The notes beneath the pieces are model-generated. The model worked only from the letters and a program-made list of their open reading frames with translations, did not search any database and was not told the origin of the DNA. From contig CP099840.1 of assembly GCA_030062745.1 (NCBI GenBank), forward strand, positions 11,608,437-11,672,436: a stretch of 64,000 bases of DNA, in the 5' to 3' direction. The DNA is from Capitulum mitella. Taxonomy: Eukaryota; Arthropoda; Thecostraca; Pollicipedomorpha; Pollicipedidae. Made by a program: the position numbers and the translations under genes. Positions 27,816 through 38,186 of the stretch are shown in pieces. How positions within the stretch are numbered: position 1 is the first letter of the stretch; every line of letters begins with the position of its first letter.

Positions 27816-28184
27816 TGAAAGGAACTTTACCCCATGTTTTGGTGTTGAAAGACGTAAAATACATTTGGCATTGTAAGAAGTATTTGAAAGATGATTTTTG
27901 ACTTAATTTAAGGTTTTTTGTTTACTTGATATACACCAATTTATGCATGTATTATTGATGTTGCCAGTAGGATTATGTCAGAGAAGTTTCTGCCCAGATT
28001 CCAAGAATGCAAAAGCAGAGTGGTTTTAAATACCTTATGGTCCATGTAATGGTGGTGCCTTTGGTCTGGCTTGTTTGAGATATTTTCACTAATGATGACT
28101 GTACCCCTGTCTGTACCTAATCAAGAGAAAATATCATTTTACAGGAAATAATTCAAGAACTAATTGGCCATTTTTTTGTGCAAA
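25883..28184. other. Intergenic region between ATP5F1A and SURF1
   Basis: GC falls steadily from the ATP5F1A stop to about 26 kb and stays low to 29.2 kb. It includes the AT microsatellite at 27651-27812. Short open frames on both strands have no recognisable domains. A possible acceptor TTTTACAG at 28137-28144 may start the first coding exon of SURF1, implying an unseen 5'UTR exon upstream. Confidence 0.5.
27651..27812. repeat. Interrupted (AT)n microsatellite
   Basis: About 160 bases of AT and ATAC-type repeats upstream of SURF1. Confidence 0.95.
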
Positions 28185-30567
28185 ATGTGGTTCAGGGTGC
28201 CACAGCCCCAAAGGCTTGCTTATGTCCAGAAGGTGCTGAAGAATTTCTTTTCAAGTGAAGGGAAGATTCCAAAACCACAGTTGAACTTCCCTGCTGGGTC
28301 AGACAAAATTGGACCATATGGATACTTCATGCTGGTGAGCTGATGCTTTATTTCATTCACTGAGAAGATTGTGTTGTAATAGAATAGGCCACTTCATTGT
28401 TTATCCAAGCAGTGAAGCCATGAAAAATGCAGTGCTTCATTTTACTAGGTCTGTTATCAGTTGTACAGCTTGAAGGCTAAATCATGATATGAACTATTGT
28501 GGTATCTTGTATTTATTTCTGACAGTACAGAAGCATGTAAGTGTTCATGTGGATCCATTAACATGAGCTATGCTTTTCAGACAATACCAGTTGCAACATT
28601 TGGTCTTGGCACATGGCAGATACACAGGTGGCAGTGGAAGCTAGACCTCATCAAAGATTTGCTGGATAAAACCAAGGCAGACCCAATAGAGCTTCCACAA
28701 GAGTGAGTCAGTCTCTGGATGCACTGCAGCCAGCATGTATTTGCCATATGTATGTTCCTTGCTGTATTTTGACTGACAGTCTTCTTTTTAGAGCACTCAC
28801 ATTGCTTGTAACCTTTGCACATTTTGGCCCATAATTTCCTGTAATTTTTGCCACCTTTGCCCACCATCATGTTCCTGACCATTTAAAGGTTTTTAGATGT
28901 ACTCCAACATTGAATTTGTGTATGTAAGACCTGGATCTTATTTTGCTCCTCCGCCAGGTAATTATTCGTAATGCTCCATTTGCTCCATCCATTCCTGTTT
29001 GGCCAATAGTGTCTGACTCTTTTCTTTGCCCTTTTTTATCCTGTCTTTGATGTCTGTTGCCTCCTCTATCCACTGCAAGTCTTTGGACATCTGTCAGCTG
29101 CCATTTTGTGATGTCTGACTCCACCTCTTTGTCTGCCATCAGCATGATGTCTGACTCCAGATCTTTGTGTGTCAGTAGCCTGATGTATGACCTTACCTCA
29201 GTGTCTGCCTTTAGTATGTGATGTTTGACATCACCTCTATGTCTGTCATCAGTCCGGATGCCTGACATCACCTCTGTGTCTACTGTCAGCCTGTCGGAGC
29301 TGTCGACACTGGAGTATCGGCCGGTGCGCGTGCGCGGCAGCTACGACCACAGCCGGGAGATGTTCATCGGTCCCCGGTCCCAGATCGTGCAGGGCGGGGA
29401 CGAGGAGCTGGGTCGCAGCGGTCTGCTGTCGTCCGGCCGCAGCGGTCTGCAGGTCGTCACGCCCTTCAAGGTCGCCGACTCAGAGTGAGTGACTATGGGA
29501 AGAGACTGAAGGGGTTCGCATTGCACTTGAGGTTGTGAGATGCTGTCGTGTTTTACTTATGTGTTTTGGGATTATTATGGTTATTTGAATTACTAGTCTG
29601 CAATTATCCTGTGTCCGACCCATGATCGTGAATATTGCCTGCGCACGGCAGTACGGAGATTCTGGTGAATCGCGGCTGGGTGCCCATCAAGAAGATGGAT
29701 CCTTCGACCCGCGCGGAGGGTCAGATCGAGGGTGAGCACGAGATTGTGGGCGTGGTGCGGCACACGGAGAGACGGACACGGTTTGTGCCAGCCACCTCCA
29801 ACAAAAAGAACACGTTCCTCTACAGGTGAGCTTACCCCAGAGATATAGAGCTGTTCTTTCCAATGAAGGGACGTATCACATTGTGTGCCGTCGTTGAAAT
29901 GGAGTTTTGTCCGGGATGTTGTCTTATTGTGCATCTAGTCCTGCCACTTCCGTTATGTGGTCTCCTTCGAGTCGCAGCAAACTGACCCGTTTCCTTCTGT
30001 TAGTGTGTCTGCGTGCCAGGCTACCTGCCTGACAGTACCTTGGCATCTTTAGCTTACCGCGAATTCCACTTGCGTGCATCCTTCCCACTCATCATAGACA
30101 TATCCACAAGTCTGACCCTAGAACGTTCCTGCTCTTTTGGCAACCTACCATGATCCGCCGACCTTCCTGTTCCCAGTCCGGCACGGCTGTTGCATTCGCC
30201 GCTGTCGTTACAACCCCGCTAACCCTCCCTCCCCGGTCGGCAGGGACATCGACACACTGTCGGAGACGGCGGGCACGGTGCCCGTGTTCCTGGACCTGAC
30301 CTCGCTCACTTTCCCTCCCCGGTCGGCAGGGACCTCGACACACTGTCGGAGACGGCGGGCACGGCGCCCGTGTTCCTGGACCTGACCGTGGAGAGTGCGC
30401 CGCCCGGCTCGCCGATGGCCGGCCAGACGCGCGTCACGCTCCGCAACGAGCACCTCTCCTACATCGCCACCTGGTACTGCCTGAGCGCGTTCACGGCCGT
30501 CATGTGGTATCGCCGCTTCGTGGCGCTGCCGCGGATACGGGCAGAGGCCATCAGTCGGTTCCGGTAG
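28185..30567 (+). CDS. Surf1: SURF1, cytochrome c oxidase assembly factor (complete)
   Basis: Inner-membrane mitochondrial protein that assists assembly of complex IV around COX1/heme a (family knowledge; loss causes Leigh syndrome in humans). Exons: 28185-28334, 28581-28702, 29290-29484, 29652-29825, 30330-30567 (TAG 30565-30567), 292 residues (human 300). A basic N-terminal presequence (MWFRVPQPQRLAYVQKVLKN) precedes the first membrane segment with the SURF1 signature FGLGTWQ (about residues 57-63). Then LEYRPVRVRGSYDHSREM, LVNRGWVP, GQIEGEHEIVGVVR, GQTRVTLRNEHLSYI and a second membrane segment (WYCLSAFTAVMWY). The start was chosen because the presequence and exon phases fit. Exons 1-2 use A/T-ending codons and exons 3-5 G/C-ending codons. 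The exon 3 and exon 5 acceptors sit in tandem duplications. Confidence 0.96.
29110..29289. repeat. 36-bp minisatellite, 5 copies, whose last copy is the SURF1 exon 3 acceptor
   Basis: Copies begin GATGTCTGAC(T/A)... at about 29110, 29146, 29182, 29220 and 29257; each ends in a pyrimidine-rich TCTGCCATCAG-like block. The real acceptor (CTACTGTCAG, to 29289) is the corresponding part of copy 5. Confidence 0.85.
30244..30329 (+). pseudogene. Partial exon copy: 86-bp tandem duplication at the SURF1 exon 5 acceptor
   Basis: CCTCCCCGGTCGGCAG plus about 56 exon bases (GGACATCGACACACTGTCGG onward) are repeated at 30330 with a period of 86 bp. Because 86 is not a multiple of three, using the upstream acceptor shifts the frame and ends at a stop near 30385. 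The downstream acceptor gives the conserved C-terminus, so it is the real one. Confidence 0.87.
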
Positions 30568-30753
30568 GGCCGACGCTGGCTGAGAGGAGGCGTCCTGAAG
30601 CCTCCAGTCGGCTCCGGTAGGGCCGACGCTGGCTGAGAGGAGTCGGCCCGAGGCTCCCAGTCGGCTCCGGTAGGGCCGACGCTGGCTGAGAGGAGTCGGC
30701 GCGAGGTTCCCAGTCGGCTCCGGTAGGGCCGACGCTGGCTGAGAGGAGTCGAC
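30553..30753. repeat. 53-bp minisatellite starting in the last codons of SURF1
   Basis: Units start AGTCGG(T/C)TCCGGTAGGGCC at 30553, 30606, 30659 and 30712, an exact 53-bp period. Unit 1 contains the final codons and the TAG stop; the others lie in the 3'UTR. Confidence 0.93.
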
Positions 30754-33700
30754 AGTGGTGAACGGCGGGCTCCGCTGGCTGCTGTTTCGGTGGCTTTTGT
30801 GCGTCGTTAGGTGTCGCGACAGAGTTTGGGTGTCCGTAACGAAGTAATACACGGAGGAGTCGAACATTTGGTATTGGTGGAAGGACTGAGAGTTAAATGG
30901 GTCTGTCCGAATGGCTGCTGTGTTGACTTCTGAATTAAAGGATATCCATTGTGGCGGTCCTCAGCCAGCTTGCTGTCGATGACAGTGTTGTGATGAGGAT
31001 CTGCGGGATGCATGAGCTCAATTTAACACTGATAGCAAGTCGGCCGAGGTCCACTCATGATGCAAACACACTGTGCCATGTTGCGAGATCGAGGCTGGTT
31101 CGGTCCGCGTGCGGTCGCGGCGAACGACCCCAACAACAGTCCAACGATTGTTCTTAGAATGCACCGATTATCTGGTTTGAACTAACCTGGTTCAATGCCC
31201 ACACGTGAAACGGTGCTGATGCACTGCGAACACTAGGATATCCTTGCGACAACACCTCACGGGTGCTGTTGATTTCCCGCCTCATCTTCGGACCTGTGCA
31301 CTGCAGTTTTGGCTGTGTTTCTGGTCTCCGATCCCCTGTGCGACTCCAGCTTCTGCGCCGTGCTGCGCCCATCAGCCTGTGGCCTCTCCACGCCGTCCTG
31401 CCACCGCATCCCTGGCCACTGTCCCGGCAATGACCCTTCCCGTCCGCGGCTGATCATCGGCCCACCGCCGACCGGCGAGCAGGATTCACGGGTGAGGCCC
31501 GTTCGGATTCGCGCGCGGCGGTACACCGTCTTACGCTGCGTTTGTAATTTCCATACCTGGCGCTCTGCAGGCCGTTTGTATGGGCGGCTGCAGGTTGTAA
31601 CGGGCTGGCTCAGCTGACTCGGCTGCGGTGGGTGCAGGCCGGAGTCGGGGATGGAATCCCGGTGACCTCAGCGGCGGACTGGGAGGCGCGGTGTGGTCAT
31701 CGCTGCGCCGGAGGTCCGTCCGTGAACTCGTCAGAAATCGACCAGCAGATCGTGTCAGCCAGACTGTCACTTTTCACCTTGCAATGGTTGCATAAGCTTA
31801 CTTTACGAAGGAGGATGGTTGAAATGACGTAGGAGAAATCAGTCGCATTAAATGTCTTGCACATATCGAGCCATCTCAGGAACTTGTTCATCCTGACCCG
31901 CGCTTAAAACAAGTGGCTTTTATCCGTATCGTTGATCAAACACAGCGCTAAGTGCATCGAACTGAAAATTCCCTCGGATATTCAGACAATGGTAAATACC
32001 ACCGACCGGCAGGCCGTCATACTAAATTCCGCCCGATACTGGAATGTCGTTCGGAGAGCCATGATTGCTTCATCGATGAACCGCTGTGATTCACGTATAC
32101 AGGGCCGCGTGCAGCATTGGGCTTCTCTGCCATAGCCGTCGTGCTATCTCGGAACGACAGTATTTACGACACCAATACTCGCTGCTATTTACGCGGGGCG
32201 CAGCTGGATCCGGGTCGACGGCCTCTGAGGACACGGCACAGGTACAGAAGCCGTCCAGTTGTGGAGTATCCTTTACGTCTCAAATTGTGTGCGTGAGGCT
32301 CCGACTGCTCCTTTTGTTATATGTGCTGTGTCCAGCTGAATTAGCTCTCCGGGGTCCTTACTGACAGATGGGAAATGGTAGTTATCCCGGATCCTCGGAA
32401 AGTTCCATAGTCGATTTTGTTTTCTGAAGTTCTCATCGTCGCACTGAGCTGGTGTGCTGTGCGAACGCCGCACCAACGTCATTTTTCGTTCTGTTTTTAT
32501 CGGTTTCACGTACGCCGTATGAAGTGCATGAGCCGGACGTGTCCCACTGATAACCGATGTTAATGATAAGGCAGATCACAGAAGCCGTCGTTCGCCAGCG
32601 GGCGCCCGCCCGCGCCGCCAGCTCGTTCCGTGGCGGAAAGGCCCCTGTTTTTGCGAACCAGGAAACAGTGGCGTTCCCGCTTCCACGACAGACGCAGCGT
32701 ACGGTGCTGCCGCGCGGCAGCGTGTGTTTCCCGTCTCCGGACGTCCTCCTGTCTCCGGCGGCGGCGGCTGGGGGGGATCGCCACCAGGCGACAGGATACG
32801 GCGTCGACTGAGGCAGAGCCGGACTGCGCTGTCGTTCTATGCTGCGCGAACGCGCGCTGCCCCATTCGTGCGACTAAGGCTCGTGCGAATCTTACTTGAC
32901 TGATACTCAGCGGATTCGTGGACATCACAATGGTGCACTTTTCATGAAGAAAAACTTCGAGGAATAAATGGCCATCGACTACCGGTCTCCGTAATGGCAG
33001 CGTCACCCCTGCTGCCAGCTAGCCACTGGATCCTTCCTCCGCGGCGGTGCGCTGACATCCACTGTTGACCGCGCGTGACACGTGAATTGTTTGCAGGGAC
33101 TCAAGTACTAAGGCCACCTGGATGTATGCTGTGTAAATGGTCGTCGGCTCCAAGTATGGAATCCGGTACATTTATGATGGTACAGATATGACGCATATAT
33201 GAATGGCGTGCTTTCCGTTGCAGCGATGATATTTCGTCACATTCTCTATGCACAGCTGTGACTGATGTTCCCATTCATGTCAGTTGTCCACAAAAGACCA
33301 GCTTATGACTGCTCAAGGCTCACTGTCTTGCCACTACTCGGGACCTGATGCAGTAAATCTGTCGTGACAACGGCAACAAGCTTTGGCAATTAGTTTAGGC
33401 TGCCCCCGGCCTGCGGTCCCGCAGGAGACCGGTGCAGCGCTCGAGATCAGGTCATCGCCGAAGATTGACGCGTCACGTCAGGCTGGTCGACTGCACGGCC
33501 TGCGCCAATGACCGGCTATGGGACGCGGGTGCCACGTGCCAGCAGCTGTGGACGGGCGGCCGTGGTCGGCTGACCGGCTCCGGCGTCCGCGCTGGTCGCA
33601 GATAAACACATCCTGCTGGAGCAGTACTTCCGCCGTCTGCGGTCGACGACGGTGGCGGTCGCAGCCGAGGGGCCGCCACAGGACCGGAGGGCAGTCGAGG

Positions 33701-34612
33701 GGGCCGTCACAGGACTGAAGGACCGTCGCAGGGCCGGAGAGCGGCGGAGGGGACCGCCGTAGGACCGGGGGGCTCTGGGAGACGTGACTCTGTTGGCGGA
33801 CTGGACTGAGCCGGGCTCCTGCCGACCGTTGCGGTTGTTACGGGGATGTGGTGCCCGGACAGCCTCTGCAGCCGCCGAGTGAAATATACGGTCCTCAGAC
33901 GGGACCGCTCTCCGAACGATTACTTAATCAAAGGGCAGACCTTTCCCGCGGATCTGAATCTGATTAACGCTCTTCAGGGTTTCTGCGGTTCGAGCCGTTG
34001 ATTCAGCAATGGTCCGTGATTTCTGTGTATGTCGGTATCTTTCGCACCTCGGTTTGTTGCAGTCTGTTCCTCGCCAAATTCCCGTTCGAGCAAACTTCAG
34101 TCCGACCAGGGACGGCGGATTGCATTTTCGGCTGGGGGGCAAGCTCTGTCGGATCAACAGCCGACTTCATCTAGGTTACCTTCTTCCCCCATCCCGAAAA
34201 AATGGCTGAATTTCGTTCTTTTTGCTATCGCCCAGTTTACCTTTAAATGAGCAAACCTTTTTCCCAGGTTTTGGTGCTAGTGCACACTTGTGTTCTCCAG
34301 AATGCGTGGATTTCTTCTATTCAGGTCTGAACCCATTGCCATTTTTCAGGTCTTTGCCCTTGGGCATCCATCTACATAATGCCGAATGATGCAAACTTCT
34401 GCTTGTTATTCTGCTTGTTATTAAAATACATTTGCAAACGGTCGAAAGGTAGTTTCCTCCCACAACCTTAAATTATAACTTGACGCTTAGTAGCATAGCT
34501 CTTACAGACTATCGCACGAGAACGAAATCATTATCTCAAACACTTGCCAAAGCAGCTTTGCCTGTCCCCCACACACACATAATGTAACAATGCCAGCAGC
34601 AAATCTCTGACA
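30754..34612. other. Intergenic region downstream of SURF1
   Basis: No gene recognised. Short GC-rich open frames at 31240-31620, 32560-33010 and 33470-33720 on either strand show no domains. A short degenerate repeat with GGGGCCGCCACAGGACCGGA-like units lies at about 33640-33780. Confidence 0.5.
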
Positions 34613-34620
34613 TAATGGAC

Positions 34621-37318
34621 CAGGGGCGTAGCCAGGCGGATCAAGGGAAACCTCGAAAACAATGGGAGCCCTCGCCAAGGGTGGATCCAGGATTTCGCTA
34701 AAGCGGGGGAGGGGGTGGAGGCAAATGGTCAGCGCGGGGCCCCCTTTTTGCCCTTCAGGTATGGAAAATGGTGTAATTTTGGTTTTTACGATATAAAATA
34801 GCCAAAAAATTCAAACCCGTCATCTTATTTCCGAAAATTCTGCGTTTTGTTTCCGAACAAAGTGCCCGAAATATGACAAAAACGGCAAGATTTTAGGCAG
34901 CTCCGTCCCTCCCTTCATTTAAAATGTCATGTCTGTATCTGGTCCAGGAGCCCGTCTCCCCCCCCCCATCCCGTAGCTTCCGGATTTTTTTTTTTAGCTT
35001 AGGTTAGTTTAGTTTAGGACAGCTTAGTCTAGGTTCCCTCTTGTAGTTTCAGGAGCACTTTTGGTGGTCTCGGGCCGTCTGCCGTGCCAGGATCCTCTAG
35101 TGGTCTCAGGTTCCTTTTACAGTTTCACGTGTTCCGCGGGACGTCTCAGGCGCTCCTTTGGCAGTTTCAGGAGCACCTCGGACAGTCTCAGGGACCCATC
35201 TCGCAGTTTCAGAGACGCTTAAACCATCTTGGATTCCTTCCTGTCGTCCCTAGGACGTTTTTTGCCGTCTAAGGAGCCCCTCAGGCACTAAAAAGGGCCC
35301 TGTGTAAGTCTCTCTCTGGTGTGACAGGGGCGCCTCTTGCAATCGTCTAAGTTCTTTGGCCATTTCACGAGCAGTCTGGACGTCTGAAGGTCTAGTAGTT
35401 TCAGGGGCCCCTCTGGTCGTCTCAGTGGCCCCTATTGATAGAGACTTCTAGTTAGCAGTCTCAAAGGTCCCTCTCTAGCAGTCTCAGTGGACCCCTGCGG
35501 TCCTGGATACCCCTCTTATCGTCTCGAGGAAACATTTGTACCATCTCAGGACCCCCTGACATTTACAAAAGACCTTTTGGCAATTCCAGGGCCCCTGTGC
35601 AGTATCATACACTCTCTGAACGTCCCCGGTGGTCCCCATGGCTGTATCAGGGGCCTTCCGCTGTTACATGAGGTATATCTGGCAGTTTTTTAGGGCCCCT
35701 CTAGCCGTAACAACTCTAGCCGTTTTGTTGACGCTTCATGGGCCTCGTTGGCAGTCTCAGGGGGATCTTGCCCGTGCCAGGAGCCCGCTTATTACACTCG
35801 GGGACCCTCTGGCCGCCCAGCGCCCCCATAAAGCCCAAATACCGTCTCAGAGGCACTCTTATCGTCATTGTCTCGCAGGAGCCCTGCGACTTTTTTGGCG
35901 GTCTTAGGGGTCATCTGCCATCTTGCCGGCCCAGAAACCACCTGACCTTCTCGGGGGCCCCTGACAGCATCAAGAACCCCCAAGGTTTCAAAAATGCCCA
36001 TGTAGCCCATTTGTGGCTCCTCTCGAGACTGAGTAGGTTACCGACGAATCCCTGTTCAGGGGCCCTTCTGGCTGACCAGGGTCTCCTTGTGCCGTGCCAG
36101 GCGCCCTCTTAAGTTCTTTCCGTCTCAGGTGCCTCTCTGGCAATGTTAGCGGTCTCATGGACCCTTTGCCGCGTTGGGGCCCCTTGCGGTCCCAGGGGCC
36201 CTCGAAGAGTTTCAAGGATTCTTCTTTCTATCTTAGGCCATCTTACCGTGTCAGGGTCTCATTAACCCTTCCGGAGACCCTTTGACTACATCAAGAACCT
36301 TCGGCTTTTCACTCACAGGGGTCCCCTAGGGACTCAGTCCTCATCTTGGCCGTCTCAGGGGCCCTATGAGCCATCTGGCGGTCTCGGGAACTCTCTGACG
36401 TGTTGGGACCCTGTTGTGTTTTCAGAGGCCCTTTGAGAGCTTCAGGGGCCCTCTATGCGTCTCAGAGGTCATCTAGCCCTCCAGGAGGCCTCTCTGGCTG
36501 CATTAAGAGCCCGTCACGTTCTTATAGAGACCCCGTGGAACTCATACGGGGAAGTCTGACAGGAGCCCCTTCTCAGACCTAAGTGGGGAGGAGGCGATCA
36601 TCCCAATTACTCCCCTTTGGATCCGCGCCTGGCCCTCGTAACCAGTGGGGCCCCATGTGGTTAAAATTACTGTCGGTTTGTAAAAATGCCTCGCTGAAGT
36701 GTAAAGGGAGCCCATACTCGCATGTAAAGACGTTCCTGCCGACCTGGCGGGTGCCTCTTACAGGTCGGCAATGGCATCTGTACAGGAAAGCAGGGACTCC
36801 TGAATGATCATTTAGTGGCCCCTGTTGGCCAGGGAGGGGGGAGGGGTCACTGCCTGTCTGTAGAGGGCACCCTATCTGTCTGTAAAGGCCCCTGTCTTCC
36901 TCTGGGGGCAGGGGCAGGTGCCTTCTCCCAGACCGAAAGAAGGTCCCTTCAGAGGCTGGCAGGGGCCCTTTATGGGTCGACAGGAGGCCCTCCCCAGATA
37001 AGCAGTGAACTCCCCTACAAGTTAGCAAGGGCCCCTAAACGTTCATTCAGACCACGGTTCTCTCTTTGCAGCATAAAACATTCTAGTATATTCGGAGTAC
37101 GTTTTCTTTCAGTTCGTAAGTCTTGCTTAATGCTTAGAATATTCTTATTTTGCTTTGATTGTCTCTTTCGGACTGTGTAAGACGCTCAGCGTGTGCCTCA
37201 CGCTTCACCTCACACCTCACGCCTGACACAAAGAACTGGGGCCTTCGGCTCCAGGGGGCCCGCTAGGCCGCCAGCGGGGGGAGGACATGGCTCCTTTGCC
37301 CTCTTGGCTACGCCACTG
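34621..37318. mobile_element. 2.7-kb hAT-like non-autonomous element with perfect 8-bp target duplication
   Basis: Left end CAGGGGCGTAGCCAG at 34621; right end is the inverse of CAGTGGCGTAGCCAA, ending at 37318. The octamer TAATGGAC is present at both 34613-34620 and 37319-37326. Ends starting CAGGG and an 8-bp duplication are hAT-superfamily features. No transposase frame. The interior is dominated by a degenerate array (about 35040-37030). Confidence 0.8.
35040..37030. repeat. Degenerate GGGGCCCCTCTGG/GTCTCAGG array inside the hAT-like element
   Basis: Dozens of diverged ~30-bp units built from (G)TCTCAGGGGCCCCT and TGGCAGT-like words over about 2 kb. The unit phase drifts; spacing of GTCTCAGG words is roughly 30 bases. 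Confidence 0.7.
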
Positions 37319-37508
37319 TAATGGACGGAACCATCTTGTTGCCAGCGTTCCCAAAGGATTGAAAATCAGTTTCATGTCCAACACTACTACATATCAGGGC
37401 CTATTTCAAGGAAAAATGACTGCGGGGACAGTTCTGCGAACGAGAGGCATTGGCCGGGCCCCCCCCCCCCGGGCATTTGCGTTCTCCTTATTGAATTTTG
37501 TCCACTTC

Positions 37509-37610
<102 letters not shown>

Positions 37611-38186
37611 CTAAGGAAAGTACACATATATGTATATATAAATGCTTTCCTAATGAAGGCATATATAGACATATATAAGGGCGAATTACGATGAACACTT
37701 TTGCAGCGCGTTTCCTCATTAACTGATTTGTCTTTTGGAGGAAATCATGTGTGCAAAACATGGCCTTGGTCCAACACTCTTAAGCACTTTCACACGAAGA
37801 CTGTATGTCGTTTGTGCTGGATTTTATTTTATTTCGATGAAATTCGCGCTAGCTTTTGTGCATTCCGAGCCCATTAAAGTCAAAGAACACCATTCCATTT
37901 ATCCCCAGCAAGAACTCATTCTCTATGGACTTGTGATCCCTGGGAGATTCGTTCAGGGAGAGGTGTGTCTGAAATGCCCCCAAACGTGTTTTGTGCTTCA
38001 GTTTTTTAAACCAAGCGCACGATATGCATAAAATGCACATCATAGTACTCCTTTTGACACACTGGATCGAAAGACACCTCACATTCTGTCTCAGGTCATA
38101 GGTCACTGGCCCTGTCGGCAGCAATGTGGCTTAGGTGGGAATGATACTTCTGTCCTCTTTGTGGTCTCGGGGTTCTGGCGACGATG

